Source: Halobacterium wangiae (GTDB lineage Archaea; Halobacteriota; Halobacteria; Halobacteriales; Halobacteriaceae). From it: DNA of 64,000 nucleotides. Positions 7,741-15,419 of the stretch are shown here, one piece after another. Within the stretch, counting starts at the first letter, position 1. Each line of letters begins with the position of its first letter. The position numbers were made by a program, and so were the translations under genes. The stretch covers positions 2,046,001-2,110,000 of the forward strand of contig NZ_CP089588.1 of assembly GCF_021249345.1 (NCBI RefSeq), written 5' to 3'. Below the pieces are notes generated by a model that was not told where the DNA came from, did not search any database, and saw nothing but the letters and a program-made list of their open reading frames with translations.

Positions 7741-9430
7741 TGTCGAGAAGGTCGGCCGCGTTGTCTGATACTCGGGTCTCCGGCATCGGGATATCGTCGC
7801 GTTCGTACCGCATCCCCCAGTCAGTCCCCGTCGGGAGTTCCTCGCAATCACCGACGCCGACTGACGGCGCACCACAGTCAGGGTCACAGCCCCACTGGGA
7901 CTGCCAGTTCGTCTCCACGTCACGGACCTGCAGCCGGAGCGTGCCCTCGACGCCCTCGGCAGACCCGAGGACGATAGCCAGCAGGCGGCGCTGCATCAGC
8001 CCTGCGACCAGTGAATTCACCCCGATGACCGACGGGTCGCGTGTCGCCTCCTCGTCTTCCTCGGGGTCGACACCTCCCGGCACGTAGCCGCGTTCACCGC
8101 GGAACTCGGGGTGGTCAGCCTCGTAGTCGACGTCCTCCTGGGTCCACACGCGCTGACAGTTGAAGCACGCCCAGCCGGGCCCTGCAACCGCGGTCTCGAC
8201 TTTCGCCTCCGGCTGGAGTACACCGTTGTCGTCGGCGTGCAGGAGGCTCCCCCCGTCGATGACCGGGATACAGTGTGCACGCGCTACCGCGTCTAGGACC
8301 TGCCGAGGGCGGGCGGCGTCGACGCCGGACAGAATAACGTCACAGTCCAGCAGCGCCGGCACGGCCGCGTACTCGGGATCGTCGTCCACAACGCTGCCGT
8401 CGACGATTTGCGTCTCGAAGCCCTGTGCGGTCGCGCTCCTACGGGCGACGCGTTCGGCCACCTCCGTCTTCAGCCGCTCGTGGCGGACATCGATACGGCG
8501 TGCGCCTTGCGCGCGGTTGAAGTTGGCCTCCTCGAGGCGGTCGAAGTCGACGAACACCAGTCCCCCGACACCGAGTCGGGCGAGGTGTTCCGCCAGGATC
8601 GAGCCGACGCCGCCACAGCCGACGACACCGACGCGGAGGTCCGCGAGCGTGGCCTGATCGGCCTCTCCCCACAGTTGGATGGTGGAGTCCTGCTCGTGGT
8701 CATCCACACCCGGCCCCGCACCCCGATTGGCGGACCGGCGCGTTGGCTGGATGTTGAGCGCGCAGTCATCTAGTGCCGGCCCGACGATTCGGACGCGGTC
8801 GGCGTGTGTAACTACGGGCTCGTCGCCGACTCTGGCGTCCTCGTAGACGCGCATCGACCACTCGCCGGCCTCGTTGGTGATCGCTGCACCCCACGGTGCG
8901 CCGACGGGCAGCCGGTCGCGGTCCGCCTTGTAGACGCGTGCCGCAGACTCGACATCAGTGGTGCTCGCACGGACCCCACCGGGTTGCGTGTGAATGCGGA
9001 TAAGGCCGCCCTCGCGGGCTTTCGCGCGTTCGACGGCGCGCTCGTGGTAGTCCTCGCTGAACTGGTAACCGAGCTCCGAGTCGTAGTTCGTGTTCGTTGA
9101 TTCAGAGTTACCCCCGAACCACGACCCGAAGCGCCCAGTTCCGTCATCGTCGCGGTCACTTCCGTCGTTCCCGGAGAGCGTCCCGGTGAGTTCGAGGTCC
9201 TCACTGGACTCCGGGTGGACGACCTCCTCGACGATGTAGGTGACGCGCCGATTCCCGGTGCTCTTCGAGAGGACGGCGAACGCACCCCGTTCGCCCATTC
9301 CGTGGAACGGGTGGCCTTCGCTCGGGAAGAGGACTTCCATCAGGTCCTCGTGGACCTCACGGGGGAACGCGAAGTGGATTTCATCGGCGTCGGCCGCCGA
9401 CAGCCAGTCCGCGGGTGTTCCTTTGGGCAT
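7724..9430 (-). CDS. E1-like ThiF adenylyltransferase with N-terminal JAB-like domain
   Basis: A 568-residue fusion. Residues 1-220 look like a JAB/JAMM domain: E47 in GERGAFAVLS, then IHTQPGGVRASTTD (H147, Q149, S156, D159). The second His of the H-x-H pair is Gln, so peptidase activity may be impaired. Residues 260-490 are a ThiF/E1 domain: VGCGGVGS (271-276 nucleotide loop), then VDFDRLEEANFNRAQ with the adenylation Asp and Arg. C422/C425 and C515/C519 form a likely zinc site. C387 (AHCIPVIDGG) could be the thioester Cys. Family knowledge says E1-like enzymes adenylate the C-terminal Gly of a ubiquitin-like protein, and JAB domains process or remove it. The gene follows the E2-like gene by 3 nt. 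Confidence 0.88.
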   Translation of the reverse strand: MPKGTPADWLSAADADEIHFAFPREVHEDLMEVLFPSEGHPFHGMGERGAFAVLSKSTGNRRVTYIVEEVVHPESSEDLELTGTLSGNDGSDRDDDGTGRFGSWFGGNSESTNTNYDSELGYQFSEDYHERAVERAKAREGGLIRIHTQPGGVRASTTDVESAARVYKADRDRLPVGAPWGAAITNEAGEWSMRVYEDARVGDEPVVTHADRVRIVGPALDDCALNIQPTRRSANRGAGPGVDDHEQDSTIQLWGEADQATLADLRVGVVGCGGVGSILAEHLARLGVGGLVFVDFDRLEEANFNRAQGARRIDVRHERLKTEVAERVARRSATAQGFETQIVDGSVVDDDPEYAAVPALLDCDVILSGVDAARPRQVLDAVARAHCIPVIDGGSLLHADDNGVLQPEAKVETAVAGPGWACFNCQRVWTQEDVDYEADHPEFRGERGYVPGGVDPEEDEEATRDPSVIGVNSLVAGLMQRRLLAIVLGSAEGVEGTLRLQVRDVETNWQSQWGCDPDCGAPSVGVGDCEELPTGTDWGMRYERDDIPMPETRVSDNAADLLDNDLKR

Positions 9431-9433
9431 TGA

Positions 9434-9880
9434 TCAGTCCTCCTTCTCGAAGCGGGACCGGACGATCTCGGGAGCCTTCCGCAGGTCCTCGGGGTCCGTC
9501 CAGGAGATGTTCTGCCATTTGTACGACCAGAACCCGGTGTCGTCGACACCGAATGCCTCTGCGACCGGCTCGGCGTGGTTGTGGTTCCTATGTTCCCTAT
9601 GAGTCTCTTGGCCGTCGTTCTTCGTGACGTACGGAATCGTCACGATGCCGTAGGGGTCCGCGCCCGTCGGGAACGTGGTCGGGATTCTGATGACCGCGTG
9701 AGCGCGGTCCTCGTCGAACACGTCGTTGACGTGGGCTGGCTGGACCTCGCCGATGCTGACGTAGGCCCAGTCGCCGTGGACAGCGACTAGTTCCGCTTGA
9801 GGGCGTTCGTCCTGCAGTTCCTCGATGGCGGTCCGGCAGGACTCGGACACCTCTCGCATGAGCTGGTTGCCCTCACTCAT
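9434..9880 (-). CDS. E2/UBC-fold-like protein of the ubiquitin-like operon
   Basis: A 148-residue protein. The ATG at 9880 overlaps the stop of the ubiquitin-like gene; a GTG at 9901 is less likely. After an N-terminal helix come strands ending in HAVIRIPTTFPTGADPYG, resembling the strand-then-Pro core of E2 domains. The C-terminal FWSYKWQNISWTDPEDL resembles the W-rich segment of prokaryotic E2 family E proteins found beside multi-ubiquitin, ThiF and JAB genes. The only Cys is C15, far from the usual catalytic position, so a transthiolation role is doubtful; it may act as a scaffold or use another residue. The assignment rests on operon context plus motif resemblance. Confidence 0.65.
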   Translation of the reverse strand: MSEGNQLMREVSESCRTAIEELQDERPQAELVAVHGDWAYVSIGEVQPAHVNDVFDEDRAHAVIRIPTTFPTGADPYGIVTIPYVTKNDGQETHREHRNHNHAEPVAEAFGVDDTGFWSYKWQNISWTDPEDLRKAPEIVRSRFEKED

Positions 9881-10499
9881 ACGCGATCTTGCCTCCGTCA
9901 CTGGTCGACTCGAAGAACTCGCGGTTCTCCTCGCGGAGGTCCAGTTCGCGGTCAGAGGGGAACGCCTGGTCTTCCTGGCGGTCGCCGTAGAGGCTGTCCA
10001 GCGGGAAGAGGCCCAGCTCCCCGGGGTCCTCCTTGCCGGCGGCCTTGAGGATGGTGGCGACGTCGACGGTGTCCTCGTCGTAGCGGCCGACGTACTGCTT
10101 GTTCACGTACACGACGTGCGCGGTCGCAGTGAACTCTAGGTCGCCGACAGTGTCCGCGAGGTCCGCAAGGCGGTCCTCGATGTTCTGGAACTTCTGGTCG
10201 ACGCTCTGCCGACCGCTCGGGATGTCCGAACGGAGTGCGTCGACCCGGTCCTGCTCAGCGTCGACGATGGTCTTCACGCCGGCGATGGCGTTGACGTCGT
10301 GGGGTTCGGCCTCGTCCGCCCAGCCCTTGGCTGCTTCGAGGGCGTCCACGAGGTAGCCGAGGCGACGGAGGATCTCGGTCGGGACGTCGTCCTCCAGAGC
10401 GTCGACGGCGTTCTGCGCCGGCCGAATCTTGCCGGCGACTTCCTTGGTTGTGGTACTCTGCTCCTGGTCGCTCGAATCGTGAGTGTTGTGTTCACTCAT
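9873..10499 (-). CDS. Ubiquitin-like (multi-ubiquitin-type beta-grasp) protein
   Basis: A 208-residue protein from the ATG at 10499. Residues 15-118 are a charged helical, partly coiled-coil region. Residues 122-198 read as a beta-grasp domain of the prokaryotic multi-ubiquitin type: AHVVYVNKQYVGRYDEDTVD, then VATILKAAGKEDP, then SDRELDLREENREFF. The protein ends in Gly-Gly at 202-203 followed by five residues (KIAYE), as in precursors that must be trimmed to expose Gly-Gly. The first gene of an overlapping operon with E2-like and E1/JAB-like genes, it is the probable conjugated modifier. The long helical N-terminus is unusual for a ubiquitin-like protein. Confidence 0.8.
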   Translation of the reverse strand: MSEHNTHDSSDQEQSTTTKEVAGKIRPAQNAVDALEDDVPTEILRRLGYLVDALEAAKGWADEAEPHDVNAIAGVKTIVDAEQDRVDALRSDIPSGRQSVDQKFQNIEDRLADLADTVGDLEFTATAHVVYVNKQYVGRYDEDTVDVATILKAAGKEDPGELGLFPLDSLYGDRQEDQAFPSDRELDLREENREFFESTSDGGKIAYE

Positions 10500-11222
10500 G
10501 TTTGTTTCTCCAGTCGCCTTTGGACCCGGCAACTGTGGGGCCGACCGGGTGAGGCAGCCGCCGCTCTGACGGTCCCTTCCTCGAAAGCCGAGTGACAGCG
10601 TTGTCACTCGAACCCAAGTGTAGAGGGTCCGATCGAGGGGCGGCCACGTACCGGTCATTGCCGTGGGGCTCGCGGTCCAGTCGTGGTCGTTCCCGTCATC
10701 CCCCTCCCGCGGTCGACTTGCGGTGGTCGGGGGACGCCTGAGGGACGGTGGGCAACCAGCCCGACTCCTGATAGGTAGTGATGGCTTAAATATTTTCCGC
10801 CCCGGTGAAAATGCTGAGCGACCCGGTGCTGTTCCACCAGTATAAGAACCGTGGGGGGATAGGTTACGGATTTACATCGTTTCACTTTCACCTCGCACTA
10901 CCCCTAGTCTTTTTAAGTACGGGCGGTGCTGAATTCCGGAGAATACTGCCAGTTCGCGATAACGGAGAATTAGCTACTGAGTGTCGCGGTTTGGTGGGAA
11001 GCAAAAATCCTCCCACCGCCCCTCAGGCGACCATACCTAGTTTCCGGGTGGTAATAAGATTACCGGTGCCCCCGCCGCCTTCTTGCGATTTGCACCTGCA
11101 ACAATGGGGGGTTAGCATGGTATAAAAGGCTCTGGGGTCGCGTGTTGAAACTGTAATCTCCTCCTAACCAGAAGGTGTTGACACCGAGTACGATTATATG
11201 TCTGTTCTCGCTACACCCATCT
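10500..11222. other. Non-coding interval upstream of the ubiquitin-like operon
   Basis: A 720-nt stretch with no convincing gene. Short readings in it have poor composition. It must hold the promoter of the minus-strand ubiquitin-like operon and, at 11191-11200 (cgattatatg), a TATA-like element about 27 nt before the start at 11223. The rest is unexplained; such a long gap before an operon leaves room for a small RNA or a decayed gene. Confidence 0.4.
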
Positions 11223-11963
11223 ATGAACGACGGTAAGACCCTACTCAAGGGGATTGGGCGACATACTGGAACTGTAGTCGCCGGAGTCTTCACCGTCCTA
11301 CTAATGGGTGCGATCGTACTTCTCTATTTCATCTCGACGGGGATGCTTTCAGGGGCGGAAGCAACTGCCGTGGCCACAGTATTGCTCGTCCTCCTGACTG
11401 GGGTATACGCGACCGCCACATACCTGATGGTCCAAGAAACCCAAAAAGCCCGCGAGCAGGAAATTCAACCCGTTCTCGACTTTCAGGCCCGAGAAGCCGC
11501 ATCAACAATCGTTAATAGTGGCAACGGGCCAGCGCGCAGCCTCGATATCACGCTCACCCTTGAGCCAGCGGGTGAGTCCCGTACGATCCAGCGCCAGAGT
11601 CTCCCGGCGGGCGGAGCGGTCGCAATTCCTAGCGAACCGTACTCCAGTCTCGGGGACCAGTGCTACCAGGACCTCCAACTGCAAGCTGCAGATGTCGATT
11701 GGGAGAACGTTGACGAAGACGACCCCGACTTCTGGGAGAACCTTGACGAACCGTATCAATACCTGAAACTTGAGGGCACCTGTGAGGATGTCTGGGGTAA
11801 CACCCACCGTATCAACGAGGAATACCAAGTGTACGACCTCACGGAGGGTACTGTTGGGGCTATTGAGCCTTCGATGGACGAAGAAGCGTCGCTTGAGCTA
11901 ATTGCAGTCGAGCTCAGCCGCCTTAGGGGAACTATTGATCAACTCACTAAAGACGACAGATGA
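11223..11963 (+). CDS. Membrane protein with C-terminal cytosolic domain
   Basis: A 246-residue protein. Two membrane helices (about residues 18-40 and 46-66) are followed by a long soluble domain rich in Glu and Asp with beta-sandwich-like patterning (ASTIVNSGNGPARSLDITLT). The ATG at 11223 is supported by a TATA-like element (cgattatatg) 27 nt upstream, consistent with a leaderless transcript. The stop overlaps the start of the metalloprotease gene (ATGA), so the two are translationally coupled. No family recognised. The NSGNGPA pattern is typical of membrane-anchored sensor-like proteins of unknown function. Confidence 0.7.
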   Translation: MNDGKTLLKGIGRHTGTVVAGVFTVLLMGAIVLLYFISTGMLSGAEATAVATVLLVLLTGVYATATYLMVQETQKAREQEIQPVLDFQAREAASTIVNSGNGPARSLDITLTLEPAGESRTIQRQSLPAGGAVAIPSEPYSSLGDQCYQDLQLQAADVDWENVDEDDPDFWENLDEPYQYLKLEGTCEDVWGNTHRINEEYQVYDLTEGTVGAIEPSMDEEASLELIAVELSRLRGTIDQLTKDDR

Positions 11964-12634
11964 GGAAGGCCGTGACAGGTAAGAAGCCGAACTTGCGTTC
12001 AAAGGTACTCAGTTGGCTTACCTGGCAGTATGGACGTGCGCGGGGTGGAATCGTAGACAAATCTGAATACTCTTCCCATGGTGTCACTCGAACTGTCTTT
12101 TGGTACGACCAAGAGACTCGCCGGGCAGGCGATTTCTCGCCGTTTGGGACGATTTTGATGAACCGCCACCTCCCAGAGGGAATACCCGAGGAGTTCCGGG
12201 ACTACGTATTTCTCCACGAGGTCGGCCACGGCGAAGTGAACCCCGTTCTTCGACTCCTCTATCTTCCCTGTATCCTCGGCGCATCCGCGATTGCATTTGC
12301 TGGCGTCGTTGCACTCCCATTGAACTTGATTAATGGCGTCCAGTGGGCATCGGGTCCGATATCGGGAATTCTCTTTCTCGCAATTGCAGTGGGGATATCA
12401 GCCCTTGCCATTCTCCCCCTAGTCGGTTTGCTGTGGCTTGACGAGACCTACGCCGAACTCCATGCAATCTCCTATCTTGGAACCCACCGATATTCCGAGA
12501 TCCGCTCCCAAGTTCGAGAAAATCGAGACCCTACGTTCCTACGGAAAGTCAGGTACCATCTCCAGTACCCACCGACTTGCTTGGTCCTCAAAATCGCCCG
12601 ATTGAAAGGCGTTGGACTGCCAGAAAGTGGCTAG
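11960..12634 (+). CDS. Membrane-embedded zinc metalloprotease-like protein
   Basis: A 224-residue protein with a classic HExxH zinc motif (FLHEVGHGEVNP, near residue 84). Two long hydrophobic segments follow (about 100-120 and 130-158), then LLWLDETYAELHAISYL, whose Glu is in the position of a third zinc ligand. This order (HExxH, membrane helices, ExxxA/E) resembles M48-type membrane proteases, but the protein is shorter than usual. It overlaps the upstream membrane protein by 4 nt and probably acts with it. A decayed copy of its C-terminal part lies at 5633-5740. The substrate is unknown. Confidence 0.75.
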   Translation: MRKAVTGKKPNLRSKVLSWLTWQYGRARGGIVDKSEYSSHGVTRTVFWYDQETRRAGDFSPFGTILMNRHLPEGIPEEFRDYVFLHEVGHGEVNPVLRLLYLPCILGASAIAFAGVVALPLNLINGVQWASGPISGILFLAIAVGISALAILPLVGLLWLDETYAELHAISYLGTHRYSEIRSQVRENRDPTFLRKVRYHLQYPPTCLVLKIARLKGVGLPESG

Positions 12635-12760
12635 TCACTCTGGTGGTGTCATCAATATCTGAACTAAGGTATGTTGATGAGTACGCTCTATTCGATAGCG
12701 GTTAGAGAGGCTCATTTCTTGGGGAGAAATTATTTAATGAATACTAACCATTTCGGAAGT

Positions 12761-13117
12761 ATGGGATCATGGACTTCTGAAGCCCAGCGTAGTCTTGCAG
12801 ATATTCGTGACCACTTCAACGACGGTACGTTTGATGACGGCCATCGGTTCCTATATGAAACGAAGTCGGTCATAGAAGCTCTTAGCTATCTCCAGATGGG
12901 TGCTGGACATTACCCATCTGTGAAAGACGAGATCGACGAGATGGCCCAGGAAGCGGTTGAAATCATGTCGCGACTCTCATCGTGGGAAACAATGGAAGAA
13001 AGAGAAGCCCCACCAGAAGAGGCAGTCTCTGACTTAGAAGACCTGGTCCGACGCGCTCTAGATACGTCAATGGAGTACAGGGACTCTGATTTCAACTTGG
13101 AATCAATTCGTCGTTAA
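12761..13117 (+). CDS. Small acidic hypothetical protein
   Basis: A 118-residue all-helical acidic protein. I place the start at the ATG at 12761 (MGSWTSEAQRSLADIRDHFN), because a TATA-like tattta element at 12729-12736 would give a leaderless transcript starting there; an ATG at 12737 would lie too close to that element. The predicted helices (SVIEALSYLQMGAGHYPSVK) suggest a small helical bundle. The family is not recognised, and nothing next to it clarifies its function. Confidence 0.55.
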   Translation: MGSWTSEAQRSLADIRDHFNDGTFDDGHRFLYETKSVIEALSYLQMGAGHYPSVKDEIDEMAQEAVEIMSRLSSWETMEEREAPPEEAVSDLEDLVRRALDTSMEYRDSDFNLESIRR

Positions 13118-13200
13118 CGAGCCACTCAAAACATAACTCCCCCTCCTATCTCTTCCACTCTTGATTCTTGGGTTTGCAAGAATTCCGCGACGGTGAAGAC

Positions 13201-14433
13201 TCAGAGTCGCTTGAACTCTGGACTAGAAGTCACCTTCTCTAACGCGCTTTCCCAATCTTCTAGGAACCCATCATCAAGCTCGTCAGTGAATTTATCGATA
13301 TTTGTTTTGAGTTTTCGGTTGAGTGCCTTTGCTTTCCTAATTTTCTTACTAGCATGATCGACACGGGCCTCTTTGCCAAGTCCCCGATACTGTTCTGCGA
13401 TTTTCCCACAGCTGAATGTGTAGTGGTCCCAGCCACCCTCGCTTTCTGGCCATCCTGCGTTAATCGAACCGGAGTCAAAGAGATTGTCTTCCCACGTCGA
13501 TGTAGACGCACTTTGTAGAATAGAGACGTCAATCTCTGTGTTTTCAGCGACCTCCGTCATCAGGTGGTCTGGGCGTACGTCAGTAAGTAGTTCGTCAGAG
13601 TAATAGCGGGTAACCCGTTGTCTCGGTGCTGGGTCATCGGGAACAACCCACCTATCTGTGTCGAAACTTCTGAGGTTATTGAAGTGACCCGAGCAAAATG
13701 CGTCAACTCCCACTGCAAATAATAGGTGGGCTATTTGGTGAGTGCTTCCAGCAATGACCTCATATCTGTTCAGCTTGAGCACTAGAAGTGTTTTTAAATA
13801 GGATTCGACATTCCGTTCACCTGTCAATGGAAGACTGGAATCCGCATCCTCGTACATCACAGAAACATAGAAACCATCGACATCGAGTGAAGTTGCTATA
13901 TTTAGGAGATAATCGCGTAACGAGTCATCAGTGAGATGCTTACCACTGACTGCAATGGTTGCAAAGATTGGTATCTCTTCCCCATAATCTCGAGCTTTTT
14001 CAACAAAGAACTCGGTTCTCTGCTTCCAGTCATCTACTTCATCAGCCGATAGTGAGGATATGTGTCGGGAAGGGGATACGTATGCATCACAACTGAGGTT
14101 ATCCTGAAGATCAATCAAATCCTCAAAGAAGCTCTCTCGATCCTCTTCATTATAGAATAGGCCGTTGTAGAAATCGTCTCCACCGTAGTTATCATGGTAA
14201 TCGTACCGATTCAGTTTATCTCGGTCACCCTGAGAGGGAAGATAGAATTGGGGGTCAAAGAGAGTATGGAGCTCAGCTTCGGATAGCTGGTCGGAGGTAT
14301 CCTCAAGAGAATCATCGATATAATCTGACGGGCTCAATACCGCTCCATCTATGTATTCCTGGTCAGCTCCGAACTGAATTCGGTTTTTCCCTTGCCAGCC
14401 CATCTGGACCAGGTAGGAAGGCTTGTCGAACAT
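13201..14433 (-). CDS. Unknown 410-residue protein, third gene of the kinase cluster
   Basis: Starts at the ATG at 14433, directly after the kinase stop, so it is tightly coupled. It has an alternating strand/helix pattern over residues 60-270 (SCDAYVSPSRHIS, IPIFATIAVSGKH, VDGFYVSVMYED, YEVIAGSTHQIAHLLFAVGV, DAFCSGHFNNL) that reads like a TIM barrel. This recalls tRNA-guanine-transglycosylase-type barrels, but no signature proves it. A charged helical tail follows (residues 330-410, KIRKAKALNRKLKTNIDKF). No function is assigned. GC is low compared with the flanking core, fitting an acquired gene. Confidence 0.75.
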   Translation of the reverse strand: MFDKPSYLVQMGWQGKNRIQFGADQEYIDGAVLSPSDYIDDSLEDTSDQLSEAELHTLFDPQFYLPSQGDRDKLNRYDYHDNYGGDDFYNGLFYNEEDRESFFEDLIDLQDNLSCDAYVSPSRHISSLSADEVDDWKQRTEFFVEKARDYGEEIPIFATIAVSGKHLTDDSLRDYLLNIATSLDVDGFYVSVMYEDADSSLPLTGERNVESYLKTLLVLKLNRYEVIAGSTHQIAHLLFAVGVDAFCSGHFNNLRSFDTDRWVVPDDPAPRQRVTRYYSDELLTDVRPDHLMTEVAENTEIDVSILQSASTSTWEDNLFDSGSINAGWPESEGGWDHYTFSCGKIAEQYRGLGKEARVDHASKKIRKAKALNRKLKTNIDKFTDELDDGFLEDWESALEKVTSSPEFKRL

Positions 14434-15282
14434 CTACACCAACTCCTTGATTTCGTCAAATTTCTCCTTAGCGAACTCTGGGCTCCGATATCGTGCGTAC
14501 GGCTTTGGCTGCGTCATGACGTTGAACAACTCATCAAGCTCTTCCGCTATTTCGTCGTCCTCCAGAATGTCCTTCATCTTGGCTTTCTCGCCGTCCATAA
14601 TCGCTTCCGAGACCGATTTACTACTGTTAGAATAGGGATGTTGCCCAGTTATCGATTCAAACATCACAATACCCGTGGAAAATATGTCTGTACGGATGCT
14701 TTGCAGACTCTTATTATAATCCAGCTGTTCCGGCGCGCCGTAATTTGGAGTACCAAGTCTGTCTGCGTGGTCCGGGGTTACACTCTCTCTTTCTTCAAAC
14801 CGGACAATCCCAACATCAAGGAGAATGACTTCGCCCTCTCCGTCAATCATTATATTGTTGGGTTTGATGTCTCTATGGATTATATTGAGATCATCAAATT
14901 GGATGAGCAGATCCAAAAGGGCCTCTGTGACTTGGAATCCGAAATCTAAACCATACCTTCCCTGGCCGATTTTCTCACTTAAAGTAGGACCATCAATGTA
15001 CTCTTCCTCAATCAGAAACGTGGGTTTTCCCTCTATTTGAAGCTCGAAATAGTCAAGTAGTTCAACAAAATTCGGAGAGCTGATCTTCGTCATTGCCTCT
15101 GCCTCCCTCTTTGCTCGCCGTCTTTTGCTTGAGCGCTCAATTGGGAGAAGTTTAACTACCACCATCTCTGAGCCTCGTTCAGCGAGGAATACATCCTTGA
15201 ACCCTCCTGAGTCGATATGCTCGTGTATGGTGTACTCTTCCAAGGAGTTTCTCACACTGTCTAACTCATAGTATTTCGGCAT
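14434..15282 (-). CDS. Hanks-type serine/threonine protein kinase
   Basis: A 282-residue eukaryotic-type kinase. From the ATG at 15282 the motifs run in order: glycine loop IDSGGFKDVFLAE (23-35), Lys44 in VVVKLL, Glu60 or Glu62, catalytic HRDIKPNN (136-143), DVG (156-158) in place of DFG, GTPNYGAPEQ with APE at 183-185. All catalytic residues are present, so activity is expected. There is no membrane helix or sensor domain, so it is probably cytosolic. A GTG at 15462 could add 60 residues that overlap the upstream gene; I prefer the ATG. It sits between a nuclease-like gene and a large unknown gene in one operon. Confidence 0.9.
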   Translation of the reverse strand: MPKYYELDSVRNSLEEYTIHEHIDSGGFKDVFLAERGSEMVVVKLLPIERSSKRRRAKREAEAMTKISSPNFVELLDYFELQIEGKPTFLIEEEYIDGPTLSEKIGQGRYGLDFGFQVTEALLDLLIQFDDLNIIHRDIKPNNIMIDGEGEVILLDVGIVRFEERESVTPDHADRLGTPNYGAPEQLDYNKSLQSIRTDIFSTGIVMFESITGQHPYSNSSKSVSEAIMDGEKAKMKDILEDDEIAEELDELFNVMTQPKPYARYRSPEFAKEKFDEIKELV

Positions 15283-15419
15283 CTTAGTGGCAAGAAATAC
15301 CCCAGAGCCAAAAGCCTTGGCTAGATTTACATTCAGTCCAGGAAGGATGTCCCCGGCCACTGAGAGTGGCTGGGAAACAATGGAAGAACAAACGCGCCGA
15401 TCAAGGGTTGGTACTTCGG

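Noticed and set aside
10655-10891. 78-codon frame upstream of the ubiquitin-like operon
   Set aside because: No domain, poor composition, and it overlaps the expected promoter region.
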